From: Amycolatopsis palatopharyngis
Lineage (GTDB): Bacteria > Actinomycetota > Actinomycetes > Mycobacteriales > Pseudonocardiaceae
Assembly: GCF_003385185.1 (NCBI RefSeq)
Contig: NZ_PQHZ01000001.1
Coordinates: 213,882 to 277,881 of the forward strand
Length of the DNA: 64,000 nt
Direction of reading: 5' to 3'
Shown here: positions 7,140 through 15,199 of the stretch, piece after piece
How the letters are laid out: each line of letters starts with the position of its first letter
Numbering within the stretch: position 1 is the stretch's first letter
Translations under genes and position numbers: made by a program
The notes under the pieces: model-generated
Databases searched by the model: none
What the model was told of the DNA's origin: nothing
What the model saw: the letters and a program-made list of their open reading frames with translations, nothing else

Positions 7140-9359
7140 TCAACCGGTGCCGACCGGGCGGTCCACATCCCTTGGCAGTCCGAGCATGCGCTCACCGATC
7201 ACGTTGAGCTGAACCTCGGTGGTGCCACCGTAGATCGTCATCGCCCTGCAGGCGATCACCTGGTCCATCCACTTGTCACTGGGTTCACCCTGTACCGCGA
7301 CCACACCAGCGACACCGAGTTCGGCCAGGCAGAACTCGGCGATCCGCTGCCCGAACCGCATACTCAGGAACTTGCCGACGCTCGAGGTCGTACTGACGTC
7401 CACACCGGACAGTTGACGGAGAACCGTTCGCGCGCCGAGCAGGTCGAGCACCTGGTTCTCGCAGACGAACTCACCGAGCCGCTGGGTCGCGATAGCGTCC
7501 AGCTCCCGGCCTTCGGCGAACCTGAGCAGATCGGCCAGAGTCGGATAGGAAGCGTTACCGCGGCCGAGGGCCACCCGCTCGCTGGACAGCGTGGCCCGCG
7601 CCACGGTCCACCCCTGCCCAGGTTCGCCCACCACACAGTCGTCCGGAACGAAGACGTCGTCGAGGAACACCTCGTTGAACAACTGTGAGCCCGTTGCCTC
7701 ACGCAGCGGCCGCACCGTCACGCCCGGGCTGGACATATCCAGGATGAAGTAGGTGATGCCTTCGTGCTTCGGGGCGTGCGGGTCGGTTCGGGCGATCAGC
7801 ATGGCCCAGTCGGCGAACTGGGCCACCGTGGTCCAGATCTTCTGGCCGCTGACTCGCCAGCCACCATCGACCCTTTCGGCCTTTGTGGACAGTGACGCGA
7901 GGTCAGAACCGGCGCCGGGTTCGGAGAACAGCTGGCACCACACCACTTCCCCGCGCAGAGTTGGCACGACCACTCGCTGCTTCTGTTCCTCCGTACCGAA
8001 CGCCACGATGGGTGGTACCGCCCAGCCGCCCATCAACAGTTCGGGCAGCTGCACTCCGGCTCGGTTGAGCTCCTCGCCGATCACTACCTGTTCCAACGGT
8101 CCCGCACCGCGTCCGTACGGGCGGGGAAGGTGCGGCTGTACCCAACCGCCGTCACCGAGCGCGACAAGCTGTTCGTCCGGGTCGAGCGCGGCGATCTCCG
8201 CCACAGCGGACCGGATGTCACCCCGGACGGCTTCCGCTTCCTCGGGCAGATCGATCCGGATGTCCCTGGAATCTCCGGAGAGTGCGTGTCGCGCGACCTT
8301 CGCTTTCCACTGCTCGCCGCGGCCGAGCAGGCCGCGCAGGGTGAGCGCACGCCGGTAGTACAGGTGCGCGTCGTGCTCCCAGGTGAATCCGATCCCGCCG
8401 AGTACCTGTACGCAGTCGGCACCACAGTGCACGGCCGCGTCAGGGGCGACCACCGCCGCCACCGCCGCGGCGAGATCGGCACTCTCGTCACCGGCGTCCA
8501 ATGCGCGCGCGGCGTCCCATACCGCGGCACGGGCCCGCTCCAGTTCGATGCCCATGGCGGCGCACTTGTGCTTGACCCCCTGGAACTGCCCGATCGGCCT
8601 GCCGAACTGCACGCGTACCTGTGCGTACTCAGCGGCCGTCGAGGTGCACCAGGATGCGACACCGACGGCTTCGGCGCCGAACACCACCGCAGCGATCGAA
8701 CGGACCCGTTCCTCGGTGAGACCGCCGAGGAGTCGTCCAGCGGGCACCGCCAGGTCATCGGCCGTCACCAACGCCGACCGGCGGACGACATCCAGGCTGT
8801 CCCGCTCCCTTACCGTCAGATCGGCCTTGTCCAGCACCACCCACTGGACGCCGTCACCGATACGAGCAGGCAGGAGCAGCAGGTCGGCGACCGCTCCGCC
8901 GAGCACACCGACCGTCGTACCGGAGACGGTCACCCCCTCGGCCGTCGTCGCGGCCTCCAGCGGCTCGGCGAGGCCAACCGCCGCGGTGAGCGAGCCGTCG
9001 GCGAGACCCGGCAGCAACTCGCCGCGCACCTTGGCATCGGAGGCGACCAGCAACGCCGAGGCGAGCACGGTCGGCAGCAACGGACCCGGCTGCGCGCGAC
9101 GGCCCAGTGCTTCCAGCGCGACCGCCAGCTCAAGCAGCCCGGCACCCGCGCCGCCGTGCTCCTCGGGAACGTGCAGACCGAGCAACCCCTGACCGCCGAG
9201 ATCGGCCCAGAACGGCGGTAGCGATTCCGTCCTGGCTTCCACGGCCGCCCTCAGGACGCTCGTGTCGATATGCCGCTCGGCGAACCCGCGCACCGAGTCC
9301 GCCAACGCGGTGTGCTCCTCGGTGAGCCCCAGTCCGAGTTCGAAACTGTTGTTGGCCAT
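7140..9359 (-). CDS. Two-domain acyl-CoA dehydrogenase (FadE34-like fusion)
   Basis: At 739 residues it is twice the usual length and holds two acyl-CoA dehydrogenase modules in tandem. The first runs from GLTEEHTALADSVRG to about residue 340 (VLGGIGFTWEHDAHLYYRRA). The second is residues ~375-739, ending with the flavin-enzyme signature IYGGTTEVQLNVIGERML. Such fusions replace the alpha2beta2 FadE heterotetramers used on steroid side chains; M. tuberculosis FadE34 is the model. The reaction is FAD-dependent alpha,beta-dehydrogenation of a bulky acyl-CoA. The start ATG 9359 has AAGGAG six or seven bases upstream. It is the last gene of the operon, 13 bp after the SDR gene. The actual substrate is not shown by sequence. 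Confidence 0.85.
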   Translation of the reverse strand: MANNSFELGLGLTEEHTALADSVRGFAERHIDTSVLRAAVEARTESLPPFWADLGGQGLLGLHVPEEHGGAGAGLLELAVALEALGRRAQPGPLLPTVLASALLVASDAKVRGELLPGLADGSLTAAVGLAEPLEAATTAEGVTVSGTTVGVLGGAVADLLLLPARIGDGVQWVVLDKADLTVRERDSLDVVRRSALVTADDLAVPAGRLLGGLTEERVRSIAAVVFGAEAVGVASWCTSTAAEYAQVRVQFGRPIGQFQGVKHKCAAMGIELERARAAVWDAARALDAGDESADLAAAVAAVVAPDAAVHCGADCVQVLGGIGFTWEHDAHLYYRRALTLRGLLGRGEQWKAKVARHALSGDSRDIRIDLPEEAEAVRGDIRSAVAEIAALDPDEQLVALGDGGWVQPHLPRPYGRGAGPLEQVVIGEELNRAGVQLPELLMGGWAVPPIVAFGTEEQKQRVVVPTLRGEVVWCQLFSEPGAGSDLASLSTKAERVDGGWRVSGQKIWTTVAQFADWAMLIARTDPHAPKHEGITYFILDMSSPGVTVRPLREATGSQLFNEVFLDDVFVPDDCVVGEPGQGWTVARATLSSERVALGRGNASYPTLADLLRFAEGRELDAIATQRLGEFVCENQVLDLLGARTVLRQLSGVDVSTTSSVGKFLSMRFGQRIAEFCLAELGVAGVVAVQGEPSDKWMDQVIACRAMTIYGGTTEVQLNVIGERMLGLPRDVDRPVGTG

Positions 9360-9372
9360 GACGATCTCCTTT

Positions 9373-10251
9373 TCAGGCCCAGTCGGTGAGTTGCTGGTCG
9401 ATGCCTTCGACCGTCCACGGCCCTTCGGTCTCCACGGTCCGCTCTCCTCGCCAGCCGCCCAGCTCGGAGATCGCGCCACCCTGCACGGCGAAGACCTTTC
9501 CGGTGAACGGGCACTTCTCCGTACCCAGGTACGCGACGATCGGCGCGATATTGGCCGGGCTGAACGCGTCGAACTCACCCTCGGGCACCTCCTGGGCGAA
9601 AATCGCGCCCATCCCCGGCGTCGCCAGCGTGAGGCGGGTACGGGCGATCGGCGCGATCGCGTTGACCCGGACGCCATACCGATCGAGTTCTTCGGCAGCC
9701 ACCAGGGTGAGTGCGGCGATACCCGCCTTGGCCGCACCGTAGTTCGCCTGACCCGCGTTCGGCATGAACGTCCCGGACGCCGAGGCGGTGTTGATCACCG
9801 AGGCCCGTACCGTGTCCCCTGCCTTCGTCCTCGCCTTCCAGTACTCGGCGGCGTGGCGCAGTGGTGCGAAATGCCCCTTGAGATGGACCGCGATCACCGA
9901 GTCCCATTGTTGTTCGCTCATCCCGGCGATGAAGGCGTCGCGCAGGATCCCGGCGTTGTTCACCAGGATGTCCAGCCTGCCGAACTCGGAGACTGCCTGC
10001 TCGACCAGTTGGCCCGCTCCGGCCCAGTTCGCGACGTCGTTGGTGTTGGCCACGGCCTTTCCGCCCGCCGCGACGATCTCGTCGACGACCTGCTGCGCGG
10101 GTCCCGAATCCGATCCTGCCCCGTCGTTCGCGCCGCCGAGGTCGCTCACGACCACCGACGCGCCTTCCTTCGCGTACAGCAGTGCGTGTTCACGGCCGAT
10201 GCCCCGGCCCGCGCCGGTGATGATCGCGACGCGCCCGTCGAGTGCTCCCAT
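9373..10251 (-). CDS. SDR-family 3-hydroxyacyl-CoA dehydrogenase (Hsd4A/MFE-like)
   Basis: A 292-residue short-chain dehydrogenase. The cofactor motif TGAGRGIG is at residues 12-19. NNAG is near 98-101. The active-site Ser is near 157/159, with Tyr171 and Lys175 (YGAAK). The C-terminal ~50 residues extend past the core, as in the dehydrogenase domain of peroxisomal multifunctional enzyme 2 and the mycobacterial Hsd4A group. It probably oxidises the 3-hydroxyacyl-CoA made by the adjacent MaoC hydratase. It lies 15 bp downstream of maoC in the same operon. Specificity between steroid and fatty acyl substrates cannot be decided. Confidence 0.85.
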   Translation of the reverse strand: MGALDGRVAIITGAGRGIGREHALLYAKEGASVVVSDLGGANDGAGSDSGPAQQVVDEIVAAGGKAVANTNDVANWAGAGQLVEQAVSEFGRLDILVNNAGILRDAFIAGMSEQQWDSVIAVHLKGHFAPLRHAAEYWKARTKAGDTVRASVINTASASGTFMPNAGQANYGAAKAGIAALTLVAAEELDRYGVRVNAIAPIARTRLTLATPGMGAIFAQEVPEGEFDAFSPANIAPIVAYLGTEKCPFTGKVFAVQGGAISELGGWRGERTVETEGPWTVEGIDQQLTDWA

Positions 10252-10266
10252 GATGGGTGGATCTCC

Positions 10267-11124
10267 TTACTGAGTGAGTGGTGCCGCGAGTTCGGCGAGA
10301 CCGTCCTTGACGACGAGGTCACCGTCCACAGTGGTCTCGTAGGCATAGGTTCCGCCCGCACCCGACCAGATGCGGGTGGTCAGTTCCTGGCCGGGGAGTA
10401 CCGGTTTGGCGAACCGGACGGCGAGCCTGCGCAGGTCCTCCACCCTGGACTCGCCCACCTTCGTGAGTACTGCCCATGACGTGAACGCCATCGTGCAGAG
10501 GCCGTGCGCGATGATCCCCGGCAGGCCGGACATTCGGGCCAGCTCGTCGTCGAGGTGGATCGGCATCGGGTCGCCGGACGCGGGCGAGTACCGGAAAGTC
10601 TGGTCCTCGTCGACTCGTGCGACCACCTCCGCGACCGGTTCCGAACTCCGCAGCGTTTCGTCGAAGGCATGCCCCGGAGCTTGTGTCCCGGCCTGGATAC
10701 CCGCGTCGGCCTTACGGAAGAACGCGGTCATCCACTGTTCGTTAACCAGCGCTCCCCCGGCATCCTTGGTTTCGGTGTGCACGACCACGGCCGTCCCGTT
10801 CGGTCTGCCAACGACACCCACAGGCCGGGCACGGGAAGTGAGCTCGTCGCCAGGGCGGATCGGCCGGTGGAACCGGAAGTCCTGCTCGCCGTGCACCAGC
10901 CGGGGCAGCAGCTCCACTGGCGCGACCGAAAGAGCCGCGGGCACCAGGGAGTTGAACACCGGCACGATCGCGAACACCGGAGGGGCGATCTCGCCGTCCC
11001 GGTGCCGCTCGATCGGGTCGTTGGTCGCGCCCGCGTACTGCGCGATCCGCTCGGCGGTGACCTCGAAGGTGTCCGGCTCGCTCCACTGCCCGAGACCGGA
11101 CTCGTCGAACGCGGGAGCGGTCAT
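10267..11124 (-). CDS. MaoC-type enoyl-CoA hydratase, double hotdog
   Basis: A 285-residue protein with two hotdog halves. The C-terminal one carries the hydratase-2 motif YSPASGDPMPIHLDDELA, with Asp185 and His190 as the expected catalytic pair. The N-terminal half lacks that motif and is probably structural and acyl-binding, as in eukaryotic-type hydratase 2. It hydrates 2-enoyl-CoA to the 3-hydroxyacyl-CoA. It sits between the Rv0910-like protein and the SDR gene, with 15-37 bp gaps, consistent with one transcript. Bulky substrates are typical for such double-hotdog enzymes in steroid operons. Confidence 0.87.
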   Translation of the reverse strand: MTAPAFDESGLGQWSEPDTFEVTAERIAQYAGATNDPIERHRDGEIAPPVFAIVPVFNSLVPAALSVAPVELLPRLVHGEQDFRFHRPIRPGDELTSRARPVGVVGRPNGTAVVVHTETKDAGGALVNEQWMTAFFRKADAGIQAGTQAPGHAFDETLRSSEPVAEVVARVDEDQTFRYSPASGDPMPIHLDDELARMSGLPGIIAHGLCTMAFTSWAVLTKVGESRVEDLRRLAVRFAKPVLPGQELTTRIWSGAGGTYAYETTVDGDLVVKDGLAELAAPLTQ

Positions 11125-11161
11125 CTCAAACCCCGCTCACGCACGTGCTCGGCCCGCGCAT

Positions 11162-11593
11162 TCAGGCGACCAGTTCGGCGAGCTTGGCCACCGACTTGTC
11201 CAGTTCGGCCTTCGTGCTCTTACCCACGGCCGCGCCGATGGGACCGACGATCATCTGGCCGGTGAACTCGGCGTCGATATCGGCCTGGCTGCCCGCGCCC
11301 TCGGCCCGCACCGACAGGGTGAAGGACACCTTCACGCCGGCCATGCCCGTGCCGCTGATCTTCAGTGAGTGCGGTGCGTCGTACTCCTCGACCGTCCACT
11401 CGATTTTGTTGGCCATGCCCATCACCGAGACGACCTCGGTGATCTTGGTGCCGACGTTGATCTCGGACGGCAGCTCCCCACTCCACTTCTGGTGGATGGT
11501 CAGCCATTCCTCGAACCGGCTCAGGTCGGACATCGTCGCCCAGGTCTTCTCAGGCGTGCTGGGCAGTTCGACGGTGACGTTCACTTTCGTCAT
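11162..11593 (-). CDS. SRPBCC protein, Rv0910 family
   Basis: A 143-residue START/SRPBCC-fold protein (starts MTKVNVTVELPSTPEKTW; central LSRFEEWLTIHQKW; VKGM-like SVMGMANKIEWTV). It matches my memory of M. tuberculosis Rv0910, annotated as the toxin of a Rv0909/Rv0910 pair. No antitoxin-sized partner is next to it here. It lies inside a beta-oxidation operon between thiolase and MaoC. The fold has a deep hydrophobic cavity, so binding an acyl or sterol intermediate is a more natural role in this context. That is inference. The start ATG 11593 has GGGAG about ten bases upstream. Confidence 0.75.
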   Translation of the reverse strand: MTKVNVTVELPSTPEKTWATMSDLSRFEEWLTIHQKWSGELPSEINVGTKITEVVSVMGMANKIEWTVEEYDAPHSLKISGTGMAGVKVSFTLSVRAEGAGSQADIDAEFTGQMIVGPIGAAVGKSTKAELDKSVAKLAELVA

Positions 11594-11649
11594 GGTGGAT
11601 CTTCTCCCTTTCGTGTTTCGGATGTGACGTACTGCGGTATCGGTTGGTG

Positions 11650-12840
11650 TCAGCGCTCGGCTGGCCGGTAGGCGGTCACCACGACGGCGCCACCGAGGCC
11701 GATGTTGTGTTGCAGGGCAACCGTTGCGCCGTCGACCTGTCGCTTTTCCGCGGTTCCTCGCAGCTGCCAGGTGAGTTCGGAGCACTGGGCCAGACCGGTC
11801 GCGCCGAGCGGGTGACCCTTCGAGATGAGACCGCCCGAAGGGTTGACCACCCAGCGTCCGCCGTAGGTGGTGTCGCCCGCGTCGACGAGCTTGCCGCCCG
11901 CACCCTCCGGACACAGCCCCAGTGCCTCGTACGTGATCAGCTCATTGGTGGAGAAGCAGTCATGCAGTTCGATGACGTCCACATCGGATGGTTCGATACC
12001 CGCCTGCTCGTAGACCTTCCGCGCAGCGGTGCGGGTCATGTCCGCCCCGACCAGGCTGATGGCGCTCTGGTCCTCGAAAGTGCTCGGAAGGTCGGTCACC
12101 ATCGCCTGCCCCGCGATCTCCACAGCCTGAGCGGCCAGCCCGTGCCGGTCGACGAAGTCAGCACTGGCGACGATCACGGCCCCCGAGCCGTCGGATGTGG
12201 GCGAACACTGCAGCTTCGTCAACGGGTCGTAGACCGGCTTCGCCGCGAGCACCTCCTCGAGGGTGTACTCGTCGCGGAACTGGGCGTACGGGTTGTTCAC
12301 CGAATGCCGATGGTTCTTCACCGCGATCCCGGCGAACTGCTCAACCGTCGTGCCGTATCGCCGCATGTGCTCCCGTCCCGCGGCGCCGAACATGTACGGC
12401 GCGGGCGGCATGGCGAACTCCTGCAACTCCGCGAGCGCGAGCAGGTGCTTCATCATCGGCTGCTCGCGATCCTCGAAGGTCGCGCCGAGCGAACCGGGCT
12501 GCATCTTCTCGAAGCCCAGCGCCAGCGCGCAGTCCGCGCTCCCGCTGCGCACGGCCTGCGTCGCGAGGAAGAGGGCGGTGGAACCGGTCGAACAGTTGTT
12601 GTTGACGTTCACCACCGGGATACCCGTGAGCCCGAGTTCGTAGACCGCGCGCTGCCCCGAGGTGGACTCGCCGTAGACGTAGCCAACGTAGGCCTGCTCG
12701 ATCCGCGCATAGTCGATACCCGCGTCCGTCAGCGCGTTAGTTCCCGCCTCCCGCGCCATGTCCGGATAGTCCCAGTCCCTGCCTCCGGGCTTCTCGAACT
12801 TCGTCATCCCGACGCCGATCACATACGCCTTGCCGCCCAC
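11650..12840 (-). CDS. SCPx-type thiolase (lipid-transfer protein family)
   Basis: A 396-residue thiolase of the SCP2/lipid-transfer branch. The nucleophilic Cys is Cys83 in [10 protein letters not shown] second Cys motif HDCFSTNE and the C-terminal GHPLGATG motif complete the active site. It should cleave 3-ketoacyl-CoA to release acetyl- or propionyl-CoA. GTG 12840 is the start, with AGGAGG (complement of 12845-12850) four bases before it. It is the promoter-proximal gene of the five-gene operon. Together with MaoC, SDR and the dehydrogenase it completes one beta-oxidation turn. It faces a divergent TetR gene, the likely regulator. Confidence 0.87.
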   Translation of the reverse strand: MGGKAYVIGVGMTKFEKPGGRDWDYPDMAREAGTNALTDAGIDYARIEQAYVGYVYGESTSGQRAVYELGLTGIPVVNVNNNCSTGSTALFLATQAVRSGSADCALALGFEKMQPGSLGATFEDREQPMMKHLLALAELQEFAMPPAPYMFGAAGREHMRRYGTTVEQFAGIAVKNHRHSVNNPYAQFRDEYTLEEVLAAKPVYDPLTKLQCSPTSDGSGAVIVASADFVDRHGLAAQAVEIAGQAMVTDLPSTFEDQSAISLVGADMTRTAARKVYEQAGIEPSDVDVIELHDCFSTNELITYEALGLCPEGAGGKLVDAGDTTYGGRWVVNPSGGLISKGHPLGATGLAQCSELTWQLRGTAEKRQVDGATVALQHNIGLGGAVVVTAYRPAER

Positions 12841-12930
12841 CGGGCCTCCTAGATCGCTCGTCACGTTGCTGAGACAGTGTGTATCACTTAGATGTGTGTG
12901 ACAAGATGTATCGCATATTTCGCCGGAAGT

Positions 12931-12936
12931 TAGGGT
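12931..12936 (+). promoter_or_regulatory. -10 box of leaderless tetR
   Basis: TAGGGT lies exactly six bases before ATG 12943, the spacing expected if transcription starts at the A of the start codon. The 100-bp gap to the thiolase also holds TCAC (from 12885) and GTGA (12898-12901) arms, a weak operator candidate. Confidence 0.4.
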
Positions 12937-12942
12937 GACGCC

Positions 12943-13635
12943 ATGCTCAACGCGGCGAACACGAGCCCGGAGGTGGACGGCCGGTCGACCCGCTGGGACG
13001 TGCACAAGGCTCAGCGGCGGCTCGAGGTACTCGACGCCGCGGTCGCGGCGATCGAGGAAAACGGCCCGGCCGTCGGCGTCAAACAGATCGCCGACCGGGT
13101 CGGCGTCCCCCGGCCGGTGGTCTACCGCCATTTCAAGGACCGTGCCGATCTCGACGAGCAGATCCGGCGGCGGATCATCGACTCACTGATGGCCGAGCTC
13201 TCGCCGACACTGCAGCCGGACGGCACGGTCACCGAGTCGATCCGCCGAGCGGTGGACACCTACCTCGGCTGGATCGACCGGCACCCGAGGCTGCATGCCT
13301 TCCTCGGGGAGAACACCCGCGCGACCGCGGGCGGGTCCCCGGTGGTCGCGGGAACGAAGACGGCCATCGCGGTGCAGGCGGGACAACTGTTCTCCGCCGT
13401 ACTCGCCCGGTTCGGCAAGGACACGGACCTCGCGCCGGCCATCGCTTTCGGCGTGGTGGGATTCGTGGACGCGACGGTCAACCGATGGCTCGCGGACAGG
13501 CAGCGCACCCTGACCGGCACCCAGTTGGCCGAGTTCCTCACGACCTCCATCTGGTCACTTCTCGACGGCAACCTGAAGGCCTTGGGAGTCGAGGTCGATC
13601 CGCAGCACACGGTGGCCGAACTGCTCGACGGGTGA
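12943..13635 (+). CDS. TetR-family regulator, probable controller of the beta-oxidation operon
   Basis: A 230-residue protein with an N-terminal helix-turn-helix ([21 protein letters not shown], about residues 46-66) and a helical ligand-binding C-terminus. It is divergent from the thiolase-to-dehydrogenase operon with about 100 bp between starts, the classic layout for a TetR repressor relieved by an acyl-CoA. A TAGGGT box six bases before ATG suggests a leaderless transcript and supports this start. I cannot assign it to KstR or KstR2; there is no obvious long palindrome in the gap. Confidence 0.85.
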   Translation: MLNAANTSPEVDGRSTRWDVHKAQRRLEVLDAAVAAIEENGPAVGVKQIADRVGVPRPVVYRHFKDRADLDEQIRRRIIDSLMAELSPTLQPDGTVTESIRRAVDTYLGWIDRHPRLHAFLGENTRATAGGSPVVAGTKTAIAVQAGQLFSAVLARFGKDTDLAPAIAFGVVGFVDATVNRWLADRQRTLTGTQLAEFLTTSIWSLLDGNLKALGVEVDPQHTVAELLDG

Positions 13636-13842
13636 GTCTTCGAACCTCACGGCGAACGAACCGGTTCGTGCGCGAATCGGGCCAGCCCACACGTGGCCGC
13701 CTATCCGGCGGCGATCACTCGCGCTCGTCCTTCACCTGGTGGAACCGATGGTGAGCGATCAGAATGTCTGCGATGCGGAGGTATCGGTCGCGCCGAGAAG
13801 AGCTCGCGCCCGCGATGTCAGCTAGTCAACGGGAGGTGGTCC

Positions 13843-15063
13843 GTGCCATTGCAAGGCCCTGAAACTTCGCGTCCGAGGTTGATGCGTCCGGCCGGTCCTG
13901 GCCGCTCGGAGGCAGCGCCTATCGAGCTCTTCTTCGATCTCGTCTATGTCTTCGCGATCGTCCAGATCTCGCACACGCTACTGGCCGACCTGAGCTGGTT
14001 GGGTGCGCTACGCGTGGCTGTCCTGTTCGGAGCCGTGTGGTGGGCGTGGAACTACTCGGCCTGGGCGATGAACTGGCTCGACCCGCGCAGTGGGTTGGTC
14101 CGGTTACTCAACGCCGCGCTCATGCTGGCGGCATTGGGAATGTCGCTGGCGCTACCCCACGCGTTCGACGAGGACGGGCTGCTTTTCGTGGCCTGTTACG
14201 TGGGCGCGCAGGTCCTGCGGGCTGGGTTCATGGCCATCGCGATGCGCGGGCACGTCCTGGGCGGAAACTACACCAACTTACTGGCATGGAGTGCGACCGC
14301 GGGCGTCATCTGGATCGCCGGCGCCCTTGTCCCACCCGATCTGCGGCTGGCCGTATGGCTGGTCGCACTCGTCGTCGACGTCGCGGCACCGCGGTTCAAC
14401 TACCGTTTCCCCGGGCTCGGAGCGGCACCGATGAGCACCTGGCCAACCGACCCGGAACATCTCGCCGAGCGGAATCGGCTCGTCTTCATCATCGCCCTGG
14501 GCGAATCCATCCTCATCATGGGCTTCACGCTGTCCGAATTGGATCCGGTCCCTCCCGGCGCCGTGCTCGCGACGCTACTCGGGTTCGCCGGCCTGTTCGT
14601 GCAGTGGTGGAACTACTTCGCCCTCGCCGGACACGACACCCAGGCAAGCCGGGGCTACGGGAACACTGCCGCACTGCGCTCAGCTTTCGCCTACGCGCAT
14701 GCCCTCATGGTCGGCGGAGCCATCATCGTCGCGGTGTCGATCGAGGTACGAATAACGCATCCGGAGAACGAGCCGACGATCGTGTTCACCAGTGTCGGCG
14801 GTCCGCTGGTGTACCTACTCGGCAACATCCTGTTTCTCCGCTCTCGCACCGGATCGGTGGCCCAGTCCCGTTACGGGGCGATGGCCGCGCTCGTGCTCAT
14901 CGGCGTCGCGGGTCTGTTGCTCGGACACTCGGTGCCGTCACTGGTCGTCGGGGTCGCCACCACCACCGTCATGGCCGCGCTCGCCGTGATCACCCAGGTC
15001 TCCGGCTCCCGGACACGAGCCGGAACTGATCCGCCAGCTTCCTCCGGCGGGGGCGATGTCTGA
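13843..15063 (+). CDS. LtrA-family (low temperature requirement A) membrane protein
   Basis: A 406-residue protein with about 12 hydrophobic segments. The family signature PIELFFDLVYVFAIVQISH is near residue 25, and LAERNRLVFIIALGESIL is in the second half. LtrA was named from Listeria growth at low temperature; its molecular activity is not settled. GTG 13843 is the start because GGGAGG at 13831-13836 lies six bases upstream. It stands alone: the TetR gene ends 207 bp before and a convergent hydrolase lies after it. No regulatory motif was recognised. Confidence 0.83.
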   Translation: MPLQGPETSRPRLMRPAGPGRSEAAPIELFFDLVYVFAIVQISHTLLADLSWLGALRVAVLFGAVWWAWNYSAWAMNWLDPRSGLVRLLNAALMLAALGMSLALPHAFDEDGLLFVACYVGAQVLRAGFMAIAMRGHVLGGNYTNLLAWSATAGVIWIAGALVPPDLRLAVWLVALVVDVAAPRFNYRFPGLGAAPMSTWPTDPEHLAERNRLVFIIALGESILIMGFTLSELDPVPPGAVLATLLGFAGLFVQWWNYFALAGHDTQASRGYGNTAALRSAFAYAHALMVGGAIIVAVSIEVRITHPENEPTIVFTSVGGPLVYLLGNILFLRSRTGSVAQSRYGAMAALVLIGVAGLLLGHSVPSLVVGVATTTVMAALAVITQVSGSRTRAGTDPPASSGGGDV

Positions 15064-15199
15064 GTCGGCACAACCTGCCGGCTATCCAGGCGCGGCGCCC
15101 GGCGCCGGCTCCACCCGATGCAACGTCACCACGGGTATCACCCTGCTGGTCTTTGCCTGGTACTCGCCAAAACCGGCATCCGTCTCGACCGCGAAACGC

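Noticed and set aside
11162..11593. Toxin-antitoxin module
   Set aside because: No antitoxin-sized gene next to it; operon context is lipid metabolism.
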